Assembly (NCBI GenBank): GCA_964036665.1
Contig: OZ038532.1
Coordinates: 2,914,001-2,978,000, forward strand
Source: Gordius sp. MW1
Taxonomy: Eukaryota; Nematomorpha; Gordioida; Gordea; Gordiidae
Length of the DNA: 64,000 nt
Direction: 5' to 3'
Part shown: one piece after another, positions 9,134 to 20,655 of the stretch
Layout of the letters: every line of letters starts with the position of its first letter
How positions within the stretch are numbered: position 1 is the first letter of the stretch
Notes under the pieces: generated by a model
What the model was told of the DNA's origin: nothing
What the model saw: the letters and a program-made list of their open reading frames with translations, nothing else
Databases searched by the model: none
Position numbers and translations under genes: made by a program

Positions 9134-11176
9134 GTGAGCGCTGCAATTTTACTCAACTCTATAACGTCCCTATGCAATTTAATTGTCAACGGTAATATTC
9201 CTACCGAAATAATCCCTATATTGTTCGGCGCTAAACTCATCGCTATCAAAAAACCTGATAATTCGGTGAGACCCATTGCTATTGGCAGTGTTTTTCGACG
9301 TATAATATCAAAACTCATTTGTAAGACAATCAAATCCAGTTTAAGCGACAAGTTAATTACTCATCAATTAGGATTTGGGGTTAAAGGCGGCTGTGAGGCT
9401 GCCAGTCACGCTGCGCGGATAAGTCTAAAACAAATTCCCTCCAATCACTGCATGGTTAAACTGGACTTTGCCAATGCTTTTAATAATATTCGCCGAGAAA
9501 CGATAATAAATATCTTCATTGATGAGTTTCCAAAGTTTTCAAATTACATCAGTGTAAGTTACGGTTGTATATCAAAACTAAAGTTTGGGGACTTTTTAAT
9601 TGATTCGGCAGAAGGTATTCCACAGGGAGACCCCCTAGGTCCACCTCTGTTTTGTCTTGGGATCAAAAATTTAACTGAATCCCTCTCAAACCAATGCTCA
9701 TTATCATTAAACGTCTGGTACCTGGACGATGCTACCTTATGCGGCCCTCCTGAAGAAATTTCCAAGGCCATTCTTTTAATCCAACATTATGAAACCTCCC
9801 TAAACTTGAGATTGAATATCTCTAAATGCGAGATATATCAGTGCCCGGATACCAACAAATTTCCCATTTTTAAGCCCTTTTTAAAAGTTGAATTGATGAG
9901 TTTTACTCATCTAGGCTCTCCAATAGGTGGGCAAATCGCCTTAAAAGAATTTTTACATAGCCACTTATTAACTCTTACATCGAAGATGGATATTCTTAAT
10001 ACCCTCCCCAAACACCACGCATTTTATATTATTAAAAACTATTTCAACATCTCAAAAATTCAACACTGCTTCCGGTCCTCTTCAGCCTTTTTATTGCCCG
10101 AGATTTTAAAAGGCTACGATAGCTTCATGAAGAATACTTTAGAAGCAATTCTTAATATCAAATTCAGCACTTCCTCGTGGCTCCAAGCCTCTTTACCTAC
10201 TAAAGCTGGCGGCTTGGGCATACGCCCAGCTACCTCAATTTCGTTAGCTGCGTTTATCTCTTCTTATAAATCTGCCCAAGGATTGATCGACCGTTTAACC
10301 ACAACAAATGAGGATCCGTCGTTTGTAGAAGCCCTAGACGTCTGGTCAGCCAACGTCAACCCAGGGACCCCCTTCCCCATAACCTCTAGACAAAAGGATT
10401 GGGATGCTGGCCTCGTATCGCGCTCCGTTGATTACCTCTTATCGAGTTGCGACGCCCGCCAGCACTTCAACCTTAAATCTTTAGTTTTTGACGGTTCGGG
10501 TCACGAGTGGCTTGAAGCTTATCCTAGCTCACTTTCTGGATTGATGTTGGAGGACCCAGAGCTAGCATACGCCATCGCCCTCAGACTAGGAATTCCCTAT
10601 TCAAAGAAATATTCCTGCCGCAACTGCTCCCAGAGCATAGACATTTATGCAAGGCATCCCCTACACTGCCTTTACAATAAATTTAAATACATAAGGCACG
10701 AAAAGGTGAATAGCCTTATCCAAGCCGCTTTTAAAAAAGCCAACATTCCCTCCGTTTTAGAGCCGTCAGACCCTTCGTTGGAGGGAAGGATGCGACCAGA
10801 CGGCTCTACCCTTATCCCTTGGCAAAATGGTCTACCCCTTAAATGGGATTTCACCTGCATAGACATTTTCGCCCCCTCTAACCAAAACTACAACGCTCTG
10901 ACTCTCGCCGAACACCGCAAAACGGTTAAATACCAGGCCCTCCTACCATCTAATATCTTTACCCCTATCGTTGCCTCGTGTTCTGGGACTTTTGGTCCGG
11001 CCGCCATTAAGCTTTTTAAAGAAATCAGCCGTCGCTGCCCGCCCTCTAAATATTCCACTAATTTTTTACTTAAACAAAAAATTGGTATTTTTATAGCTAA
11101 GTACAATTTTAAATCCCTGGCCGACAGTTGGCCACTTTTACAAGATGACACATGCGACATATTTTTCGAATTTTGA
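9134..11176 (+). CDS. RLE LINE reverse transcriptase plus restriction-like endonuclease
   Basis: 680 codons as opened at a GTG; the same frame is open back to about 8785, adding residues such as AAGLDGFRPVYL, the RT entry motif. RT motifs: VRPIAIGSVFRRI, HQLGFGVKGGCEAA, KLDFANAFNNIRR (motif A), GIPQGDPLGPPLF (motif B) and VWYLDDATLCG (motif C, YLDD instead of the commoner YADD). Near residue 495 is a zinc knuckle CRNC-x9-H-x3-C, followed by RMRPDGS and LKWDFTCID, which fit the R-P-D and D-x-T catalytic region of the PD-(D/E)xK restriction-like endonuclease. Thus polymerase and target-cutting enzyme are fused. No internal stop occurs in this part. Confidence 0.9.
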   Translation: MSAAILLNSITSLCNLIVNGNIPTEIIPILFGAKLIAIKKPDNSVRPIAIGSVFRRIISKLICKTIKSSLSDKLITHQLGFGVKGGCEAASHAARISLKQIPSNHCMVKLDFANAFNNIRRETIINIFIDEFPKFSNYISVSYGCISKLKFGDFLIDSAEGIPQGDPLGPPLFCLGIKNLTESLSNQCSLSLNVWYLDDATLCGPPEEISKAILLIQHYETSLNLRLNISKCEIYQCPDTNKFPIFKPFLKVELMSFTHLGSPIGGQIALKEFLHSHLLTLTSKMDILNTLPKHHAFYIIKNYFNISKIQHCFRSSSAFLLPEILKGYDSFMKNTLEAILNIKFSTSSWLQASLPTKAGGLGIRPATSISLAAFISSYKSAQGLIDRLTTTNEDPSFVEALDVWSANVNPGTPFPITSRQKDWDAGLVSRSVDYLLSSCDARQHFNLKSLVFDGSGHEWLEAYPSSLSGLMLEDPELAYAIALRLGIPYSKKYSCRNCSQSIDIYARHPLHCLYNKFKYIRHEKVNSLIQAAFKKANIPSVLEPSDPSLEGRMRPDGSTLIPWQNGLPLKWDFTCIDIFAPSNQNYNALTLAEHRKTVKYQALLPSNIFTPIVASCSGTFGPAAIKLFKEISRRCPPSKYSTNFLLKQKIGIFIAKYNFKSLADSWPLLQDDTCDIFFEF

Positions 11177-11240
11177 CACTTCGTTTTTATAATGTTCTTA
11201 CGTTCAAATAAACAATATATACATTTAAAAAAAAAAAATA

Positions 11241-12726
11241 AAGTTTTTCTTTAAAAATTTGCTCTTCGGAGTCAGACTTACTTTGAATTAGGCCCGACCC
11301 TAGCCCATTTGGTTGCCTTAAAGCCCGTTCAGGCCAGGAGGGTAATTTTTGTAAGAAAAAGCCTGCCCGGAACTTTTATAGCCATCCCTAATATTTTATA
11401 ATTTTAACTTTGCCAATGCCAACTGCATTTGCTTTAATAAAGTTGATTACATCGTGATTGTCTAAAAGTATACTTTATAAATCAATTCAATAAACCATTA
11501 AAATTACTAATTCTTAAGCAAGGCGGTTTGATTAATGGTCTAATCGGATTTATAAAGAAAGTGAAAGGAAAGATGAAGCATGCATGAAAGAGCTGTGTAA
11601 AACGTCTTGTAAATGTGTCATTTACTTTGAGTATTATTATTTGTTTTTTTGTTATTTATGCTCTTTTCTTTTAAGGTTAAAACTCTCAATTTCTAAGCAA
11701 TCAAAAGTTTAAATAGGCATTAACGCTTAGAAAAATTTGCATTTACTTTTAAAATCTAGCTTCTATTAACATCTTTAAAGGTTTAGATAGTTTTAAGATT
11801 AATAAGAATTACATTTTGTAACACTCAATAGGAACCTAAAATTTTTAAACGTATCATCCTAGATAGAGTACCTATCACTAAAATAAATCTCTAAATAGGA
11901 AATTAATATTTCTATCAACGCAACACTAACAAGAGTCTTATTAATTTAAATTCGTTTTTCCATAATTTTCATCGAAACTTAATTTTTTTTTGTCGATAGT
12001 GAAGGGGGGGGGGAGGTTATTTGGAATTTTCCCCCCTGCCTACGCCATTGATTTATAACGATTGGTGTTTGCAGCAATGTACATGACCAGTTTTTTACTT
12101 TTGTCACTTAATAATTTCAGTATTTAGTAGAGTAAATACCGTATTTATTCTTATTGTAAGGAATTAATTTTTGTATAATTCATAGCCGCACATGACTATA
12201 GATTTGATTAAACACGCTTTTTGATAGTATACAATAGCTTACGAAAAATATATTGACAATTAAATAAAGACTATACGAATAAAATTTAAATGTATTTTCA
12301 TCTAAATACTATGTAAAGATTTCTTAAAATAATGAAAACAATAAATTTAATGGTTTGTAAACTTGTAGCCTTTAAATTCTAAACCCGTAAATATTTTAGC
12401 TTTACCCAGATAATAATATTATTAAGGTGATATTTTTTCTAAACGATATTTATTATGTTTTTGTGAGCTTGCTCTTTATCGTAATTCTAAATTACAGTAT
12501 TTAAGGACTTTTTTGTCATACATAGTCACTCATGGTCAAATTTGTTAAAAGATATAGGAGCAAAATAATCATATATTTCGATTTAAGTGTTTCAAAGTTC
12601 CGTAAGTGGATATATGTAAGATTAGATGTGGGGGTACTAAGGTAAGGAAAGATGTAATATACTTTAAATAAATATTAAGCCCAAAATATTATTAGAGTAT
12701 AGGTGAGCAATGTTAATGATGCTTTC
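11241..12726. other. No gene seen; short GC-rich hAT-end relic at 11270-11395
   Basis: About 11270-11395 carries ggcccgaccctagccc and gcccgttcaggcc, matching the GC-rich ends of the hAT family seen at 25301-26453. A G10 run near 12005-12015 with cctgcctacgcc is a relic of the GGGCGTAGCCA hAT miniature family. The rest is AT-rich with nothing recognised. Confidence 0.5.
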
Positions 12727-14451
12727 TCAACAATCTTTTATTTTGCGCTCCATTAGTATTCCGTGAGTTTTGAAGTCGTGGGGATTCAATATTTGAAGGT
12801 GTGGAGCTAAATCTAGCGTTGTAATAACTGTGTTACTGTATGTCTCTTCCAACGTAGACAATCCATTTACGCGCTCAAGTCTAACCTTGAGACCATCCAA
12901 AGTTTGAGTAATTGTAGCCTGTTCAAAGTGTGCAAATAACGAAATTTATATGCTAGTAGGTTACCGAATAATTCAGAGCACCAAATTTTAATAATAAACG
13001 ACCTATTTATTTAAGTGAATATAATGACCTTTCATTCCTTAAGAATTTAAAATATGTATCATTTAAGGTCAAGGTTAGGGCTCTAAAGCAAATAATAAAA
13101 TCTTGGGATTGGCAAATAATAATTAATTAGGTCGATTCTTACATGTTTGACTTTGTTGAGCGATTTTATCCTAGCACCACCGTAGTTCAAAGACATGAAA
13201 ACTATGTTGCTGTTAGTAAAGTTCGCTGGGCTAGAATTTTCGATTTCAATAACAATCTACAATACAATTAATAATGTGCTAGAGTTCTTGATTACTATAA
13301 AAACTATTTGGTTTGTTTAGATTTAAAGGAATATGCTTAATTCTCTACTTAAAGTTGTATATAGCGAAAGGGTCAGACATTTACTAAATCTTAAGAAGTT
13401 AAAAAAGTGATTATTATTTTTAAACAAAAAATATCACATTATTTTTAATTAAAAATATAACTAAAGTTTGGAGGACGAAGCACTTTGTTGCTTGCATGCA
13501 ATTTATATGTTCAAAATGTTAGCTTCCTATCATCATATTAATTCTTTACATTAAATTCCAAATATTCTAGTTTATTTTTAGATGGCTACATAAATTATGC
13601 AACCATTATCTTACTTCTGGCACATCTTGTATAAGTTTGAAGTTAAGGAATGGATTAGTCTTGAGTACGAAGGTTAATTTATTGTTGCAAAAAATGTTGC
13701 TTATGGTACGATCTTCCAATCGTTTAATTGTAAAATCGGAGCCATATCTCACATAAACGGAGTTATGAGCTTTGACCAAAGGAATTTTTCTGTAATATTA
13801 ATATAGATGTATAAGTAATTTAGTATTAAAATACTTAAATTATCGTATTTAACTTTATAAGTACTATGTTGTAATTCAAATCCAGCTTTTAATATGTAAA
13901 GTTACTTTACAAGGCTCTAGTACATTTTAAACATTAATATGAAAATGCGTAGATTAATATAAAATAGAGTGGTTATTAAAAATATGACTGCATTACGTGA
14001 ATTTGATAAGCCTGCCCTTGTGTGGATATTGTCCTAGATTGTAAAACCCGTTTCTTTCAATAGTGCAAACGTCATCGTAACTTATGGATTTTGCTGAAAT
14101 AAATTTAAAGAAGTGATTTTGTATATCTTTAATGTTGTAATATTTTGAAAACAAACTCAACATTTTATACTATTACATGTTAACAAAAGACCCCTTTATT
14201 TTAATAAACCACTTATGCTAATGCTATATTTTATAAACAATTTTAATTACTTTATATATCTTTAATGCTAATTGACGGTTATTATTAAAGAGATAATGTA
14301 ATACTAATATCGCGATGCAACTAATATAAACAATACAATTTCTAGCATATACGAAAAGGTCAAAGGCATATAAGTTAAAGTTCTTACATTGTATATGTTT
14401 GGCACCACTTGCTACGGCGATTAGGGCTGATAATATTAGTACTAAAATCAT
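12727..14451 (-). CDS. Five-exon gene for a 213-residue secreted protein, family unknown
   Basis: Assembled by eye from GT-AG sites with matching phases. Exons on the minus strand: 14388-14451, 13997-14093, 13615-13789, 13143-13256 and 12727-12918, with introns of 294, 207, 358 and 224 bp. Donors are gtaaga (three times) and gtaatg; acceptors are ttcag, tacag, tgtag and aacag. Codons split by introns 1 and 2 rejoin as Ser22 (T|CA) and Thr54 (AC|A); introns 3 and 4 are phase 0. The product starts MILVLILSALIAVASG, a strong signal peptide, and has no later membrane segment. The mature part is about 197 residues with cysteines 31, 88 and 213 (the last residue), two N-glycosylation sequons (Asn119, Asn124) and no low complexity. 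It looks beta-rich, but I recognise no family. ATG 14451 is the first ATG in the frame. It lies opposite in strand to dlg. Confidence 0.83.
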
Positions 14452-17400
14452 ATTATAAATCCAAGGAATTATGATTGTAAAAAGAAAAAATTGGAATATA
14501 TCAAAATAAATATAGAACAATATGATGGACCATTTTATAGGTTACACCCTTCGATATAATAAAATTTGATACCCTTAATATCAAACGCCTATTTTTGGGA
14601 GTATTCACCCACACGCGATAGATTAAATAAATTGTTCAAATATTATAAATGCCCTATTTATATCCTCATTCAAATATATAGAGTATAACGTGTTCCACTT
14701 TTCCTAATTTAAAATCATCTTCTCTTCAATTTAATAATTATAGATGACACATTTAACATTTTAGTGATCAGTTGTTAAATGGGTCCTGAGGAGGGCATGA
14801 TCGCTTTACTTAAATCAAATAATTGTTTTAACTATGATAATATTTGAAATTGCTAAGGATATGATAATGTAGTAACGTGCTATATAATTAATAATTACAA
14901 TTAAGTTATCTATTAAAGTAAAAACAAAAGTCTATTTATTCAGTAATAGCTTATAAATAGTATGATTCAATATCTTATTTTAAAAACATCAATGTAGACC
15001 TGTGGTTAATAGTGTTCTGGGAGAGGAATAAAATTAATTCGGCTCCCCCTAAACGTCAGGGTCACCATTTTATAGTACAGAGTGTTGGTAGTTTAATCGA
15101 AAATATAACAATATTAAGAAATATATAAATCGCGCATTTATATATCAGTAGAGGTTGTAAGTAACGATAAACATTCAAATTTAAGTTAATTCTTTTCGTG
15201 TATTCTTTGTCTTTTAACCTTGTGTGTATCCCTACCAAATCTTTTTTAAGGTAAATGAATTCGTTTCACTACATACTATATAAAGACCTCGACCATAAAT
15301 AGGTAAATAAAAGCATTCAGGTTAGAAGATGGATGAATGTTTAAGGCTTTGAGAAAACTCAACAAAAATTTAGGTTATTTTATACTAGGCTAGGTCCTTT
15401 TAGTGGCCGAATTAAGACCTTAAGGTATGGAAAATATTGACCGTCACTTTAATAAAATTTATTATTTTCATCAACTAGCCTAAAGACTTATACATTTTCT
15501 TTATTTGCACGAACATGGTTTAACAATGCGCCAATTGGAAGATTATTTTATCATATCTCAATCAAAATGAAAATTAGAAGGAGCAACAGCCTAGCCTTGC
15601 CTTGGCTATTCTTATGCTAAAACATTAAATTTATATTTAAGACAATTTAAATATATGCCTATCAATATTTAATTAACTAAAGGATCACCCACATCCCTTC
15701 CACCTATCTAAATTGGTCATGGCGAGCGATTGCCCATATCTAAATATTAACATTGGCGTAGGTGCAAACAGTTGATATTTAACTCTTTGCTAATTTATAA
15801 GGTACTAGCAAATATTGGCCTTCCCCTTTTCGAGTATTTGCCTATATCAACAAGCTCCATTACTACTAGGTGAATATTTATATGTCGGGTTCACATAAGG
15901 TTTGAGAGCTGATCCCATCCCTCGAAATTAAATATCATATATTTTGAACGTAACTAAGGTTAGAATTTATAAAAAAATCATTTGCCAAGGATTTAAATTA
16001 TTAAAACTTTATCCAGCCGTTCCTAACTAATATTCTGGCCTCGACGCTCAGGGTTCTAAGGGATATTGGTATGAAAGTAAAAATAGGCAACTCCTTGATA
16101 AATATAGAACATTACCTTATAAGTAAATTATGTTTAGAGCATTATAGAGGCTACGACTCAAGTTAAAAGTAAAAATACAGTTATGCAGAAATAAATTTTT
16201 TATATAAACGGAAATAATATTTCCTTATCACGAACAGTGGCATAGTTAGAAATTCACTCTTAGCTTGGGGCGGGCCGAGCTAGCTGTTTGTCACACTTAG
16301 TGGTCAGCTCCTTTAAGTAGTTCCTTTGCGTTTTCCTGCACTTACACTAGCTAGACTCTAATTACTGGGGTAAACGGAGGCTAAAATTTTTTCCTATACT
16401 TTGACAACCAAAATGGGCAAATGCCCTTTTGTATTTTCTCCCCTTAACGCTCTAGAAATAAGAAATTTTCAAGTAATTTATTTAATCCCTTTTAACAATT
16501 AGTATGCAATCACTTAGCTCCACTTTTTTTTTGATTTTAAATAAACTAAACATATTTTAAAATAAAAACGGCAACAAGTGAGAAGCTGATATATTGCGGC
16601 TAATATCCTTATTAAGTGTATATTAAGTTTATAAAAGATTTGTAAAAGTACAAAGTTAACTGGTTTGATAAACTAAAAAAAACAAAGAGTCTTGTAACTA
16701 TTGACAAGTGCCTGATAAGCATTGGAGTTAGAGCGGGGAAAAAATGATTCAGGGAGGGGTTAAATAATAATTTTTTGCAAATTTAGCCAGAATTTTAATA
16801 AATTTAAAGGTTTTTTGGATTTAAAGGGGGCAGCCGCTTCTCCCTGCCCACTCCCCTTGCTACGTTAATGACGATAGCTTAAGAGTATCTACCAACAACC
16901 ATATCTAATCAGCTTGAAACACACAATTTCACACTAATTTGTACCCAAAGGCAGCATGCTTATGCTTGAATTTTGGAGCCAGAATTATATCAAGAACGCT
17001 GAGGCATCTTTTCATAGCCTCTTTTAAATTGAGACCTTAAAAAGCGAAATTATATGTAAAGGTCTTTCTTTGTTATTGTGGTTATTTAAATTAAATTATT
17101 GGAATACAATGTGAAATCAAATTTAAGGGGTGAAAGTAATTTTATTATTTATTATTTGCGCTTTATTTTTATAATATTAAAATAAAAACTACTCTCTAGA
17201 AAGTCGCATTATTATGTGTTATATTGACAACCTAGGTCCAAAAATGTAGGGTTTAGGCGAGATCGTGTGCCTTTATACAATTTGTTTCACCGATTTTGTC
17301 CAAGAGAGCCCAGCCTGTCCTGAAGGGATTTTATGTAGATTAGACTAATATAATAATAGGGCTTAGGACGGGCCTCATGAGCCAGTTCTTCAACCCAAGG

Positions 17401-17704
17401 CGCATAAGCAAACTCGAGCCAACAAATCATGTAAACATATCAAAAATTTATACAACTTTATTTGATAACGTGTTCATACAGCGTTCCCTGTACATAGGCG
17501 CGTGATTTTTTCAAGCAAACTGCGTTAAAAACTAAAAAAATGAGATTTATGCCCCCCCCCCCCTATTTAAACTTAACATTAAGTAACATAAATACTAATT
17601 TACAAATTTACGCGGTATATGAATATTAACATTAGATTACTAGTTACGATTATGTAATCACCCATTCTTTTCCACCAAATTTGAATATATATAGTTATGT
17701 TTTT
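14452..17704. other. No gene seen; upstream region of the secreted-protein gene and repeat relics
   Basis: AT-rich sequence that should include the promoter and any 5' UTR of the minus-strand gene starting at 14451, but I see no defined signal. Short GC-rich blocks near 16240-16400 and 16730-16870 resemble decayed GGGCGTAGCCA-type hAT miniature elements. A C10 run lies at about 17551-17560. Confidence 0.5.
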
Positions 17705-20270
17705 AGACGACGCGCATGGTATGCGCCCGTATCATGTAAAAAGTCAACGAGGGCGGCTACATCTTTCGCAAACAAACGCATGCATTACATCTTTCGCAAA
17801 CAGATGTAGTTAAAGGAACTAGTTTGCTAAAAACAATATTGAGAGTGGGCTCGCTGGTAACGGAACGATGGCTGCAAGAAACAAGATGGAAAGCCGCAAA
17901 ACAAAGGATGATAGGTGAATGCTAAAACAATGGCCAAGATTGAAACTTTGCATAGAAGGTCAAATGAATATAGTAGTGTCCGGTTATGCTCCGTAAACAG
18001 GATGCATAGATGAAGAAAAGGATGACTTTCGGGAAGAATTGGACGAAAAGCTTAGCATTATACCCAGAGCCTAGATAGTTATATCTGGAGCGGGTATAAA
18101 CGGTCAGGTACGTGAAACAGGAAAATGATTTAAACGGTAATGGATCGAGATACGATGAAGGCAACGAAATACTGAAAGTAGCTGTGGCATTTGATTTGGC
18201 CATCACAAGTACCGTCTTCAAAAAGAGTGTAACGCACAAAAATTGGAATCGGACTTCGCAGATCGACTTATTTTCAATATCAAGAAAAAAATTAAAAAAT
18301 GTACGCGGTTGTAAGGTTATACCAGGTGAGTTGCAGCCAAACATTGGGTTGTTGTGATGGACTATGTCTTTTCCAAGGCAAAAACACAAAAAAAGATTAA
18401 ATGGGAAAATAATTATTTCCGGCTACCAAATCTGAAAGATGTTCACAATGATCAAATAATTGAACGGCTGCAGATAGATGATCAGCAAAATGCTAACAGT
18501 ATGTGGAATAAAATAGCTAACACAATACGATCAGTAGCGAGATGTGTTCTAGGAGAAGGCAAAACGTGGAGACGCATAGTCTAGTAAGTTTTATAAATTA
18601 TGGTCAGGCATCAGAAATGAAGAAACAAGATGGCATATGTGAAAGCTAAAATTGAGGCAAAACGTTGGGTGGCCAAGGCTAAAACAAATGTCTACAATAA
18701 TATGAACGCCAGCAAATGTAAAGAAGGGGAAAGAATGATCAAAATCGCCATGACCAAGGCAAGGAACTGAAAGGATGTGGTAAACCTAGGAACCATAAAG
18801 AGCAAGAAAGTCATTACTCTAACTTTGGACTATCAAATAATAAATCGTTGTGAAGAATACTTAAAAGAATTATTAAGGAAATGGGTTTTCGAACCACTGT
18901 GAAAGAAGGAATTATGAATATGACCCAGAGTTACAAGTGACAGAAGAAGCGGTTGACCAGGTGCTTAAAAAGATGACCATTGGTAGACGGTGGGACCTGA
19001 TAATATAACTAAGGATAGTTTCAAAATGCTGGGGCCCTTAAGTGTACATTCACTTTCAAAGCTGTTTAGCAGAATACCTTCAAGTGGTATAATGCCTGAT
19101 GAATGAAGGAAAAGCTATGTTTTACCAATCTTTAAATTAAGGAAGATATACAAAAACGTAATAAATATCGAGGGATAAATTAACGAGTCACGTAATGAAG
19201 GTGTGGAAAAAGATTAGAGAAGCATGACTTCAATAAATAATCTCAATAGATGAACGACAATTCGGGTTCATGCCTGAAAAGTCAACCTCAGATGCAATAT
19301 ATGGTCTTAGGCAACTTATAAAATTATATATAAAAAAACAAAAAAATCTAAAGCTTTCGATAAAATGCCAAGGCTGTTGATATGGGATAGCCCGAGTTCC
19401 AATAATGTACCAGACGCTCAATATAAAACGCAAAAACCAAAGTACCGACATCCAGTGATACATCAAAGGGATTCAGTCTTAAAGTCGGTGTGCATCAAAA
19501 ATTGGCACTAAGTGCATTGCTCTTCATACAGTAATGGATTCGACAACTAAGGACCAGCTTGAGCAATGCTCCTTGCGATGATAAAGTGCTGTGTGCGCTC
19601 AAATGTGGAATTAGCTGAGTAGGTCAAAGTGTGGATGGCTCAAATTGATGGGAGAGGCCTTAGGGTCAACCAAGATAAAACTAAATATGTATGCTTGAAG
19701 TCGGGAAATGAATACAAAGAAACACACCTGAAAATCGATGTCTGGTGTTTAAGCAGTAGGAAGCAATTCATATATCTTAATATTAGAGTACAATGTAATG
19801 GGGGTGTGGAAAGCGAAATTTAGGCAAAAATAAACTCAAACTGGCTAACATTCAGGGAGTTGAATGGTGTACTATGTGATAAACCCATACCATTCAAATT
19901 TAAAGGAAGATTATATAACACCGTCATTGTACCCACGGTATTGTATGGAGCGGAAACATGGGCAATTAAGGCAAAAGAAGATCAAAGCTTGGCTACAATA
20001 GAGATGCGATTGCTAGGATGGATCTTGGAAATAGGTAAAAGAACCCATATACGGAATAGAGATAGATATAAGGGGTAAACTTAATGCAGTTTCTATTCCG
20101 ATAAGGTTGATTGTAAGAATATTGAGATTGTATGGCCATTTGGAGAGAGGGGAGGAAAGTCACCTGGCAAAACGTATCAGGAAGGTGAAAGTCTAAGGTA
20201 AGCGAAAGAGAGGGAGGCCTAAGCTGACATGGAAACATTAAATAGATATGAACTTGGACTACCTGCATTG
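17705..20270 (+). pseudogene. Old, heavily decayed RTE-clade LINE
   Basis: Starts with gacgacgcgcatgg, aligned to the 5' part of the young copy near 2290, and keeps the RTE order. Endonuclease pieces include SGYAP, DEEKDDF, SQIDLFSISRKK and GCKVIPGE (about 17960-18330). RT pieces are FGFMPEKSTSDAIYGLRQ (about 19260-19315) and KVGVHQK. The 3' region has NGVLCDKPIP, VPTVLYGAETWA and GRPKLTWK (about 19860-20235). Many stops and frameshifts separate them. The sequence differs strongly from the copy at 2144-5231, so it is a much older insertion or another subfamily. Confidence 0.88.
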
Positions 20271-20655
20271 AAATTTTCGCGCCAACAAATAATAATTATA
20301 ACCCACTTTCTTGTGTCGAAGATCGTAAAGCACTCAAATACCGAGCCATTGCTCATTCTAAAATTTTTATTCCAATAGTAGCTTCCTGTTCGGCTACTTT
20401 TGGCAAAAAAACATTAGCTTTTTTTAAATCGATAGGAAACAGATCTCCCAAAGCTAAATACTCACCCAGCTTTATTTTACGCCAAAAAATCGGCATTTTG
20501 ATAGCTAAATATAATTACAAATCTTTATCTGACACATGGCCCGTGTTGGCTATTGACGAATGTGATGAATAATTTTTTTTTATTTATCATTTTATTTTAT
20601 GCTCGTTTATTGTATATTTCATGTATCAATTTTACCGAATAAAAGCATTTTAACA
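20266..20655 (+). pseudogene. 3' end of an RLE LINE, 5'-truncated
   Basis: An uninterrupted frame reads EDRKALKYRAIAHSKIF, then IPIVASCSATFGKK, LRQKIGILIAKYNY and SDTWPVL before TAA near 20572, matching the last 100 residues of the copy at 9134-11176. A 3' UTR with AATAAA (about 20638) follows. It begins exactly where the old RTE copy ends, so it is a truncated insertion at or near that end. Divergence from the long copy shows another subfamily. Confidence 0.88.

Larger units (their letters stand above)
8294..11240 (+). mobile_element. RLE-type LINE, nearly full-length coding copy
   Basis: A non-LTR retrotransposon with N-terminal zinc-binding region, reverse transcriptase, a CCHC knuckle and a C-terminal restriction-like endonuclease (the R2/CRE/NeSL-type architecture, as opposed to the upstream AP endonuclease of RTE). 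The 3' end has an AATAAA signal near 11207 and an A-rich tail at about 11226-11238. The coding region is intact from about 8800 to the TGA at 11174-11176; two frame changes occur upstream (near 8674 and near 8800). Four or five partial copies of the same broad family lie elsewhere in the window. The 5' boundary is uncertain and no target duplication was found. Confidence 0.87.

Noticed and set aside
11400-11450. ctttgccaatgcc resembling the RT motif A of the RLE LINE
   Set aside because: Similarity covers only about a dozen bases and flanks do not align.
14224-14520. 98-codon hydrophobic minus frame that looks like a membrane protein
   Set aside because: Only its first part from 14451 is exon 1 (signal peptide) of the secreted-protein gene; the rest reads through intron 1 after the donor at 14387.
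17922-18389. 155-codon minus-strand frame
   Set aside because: It is opposite the endonuclease region of the old RTE copy and has no independent support.
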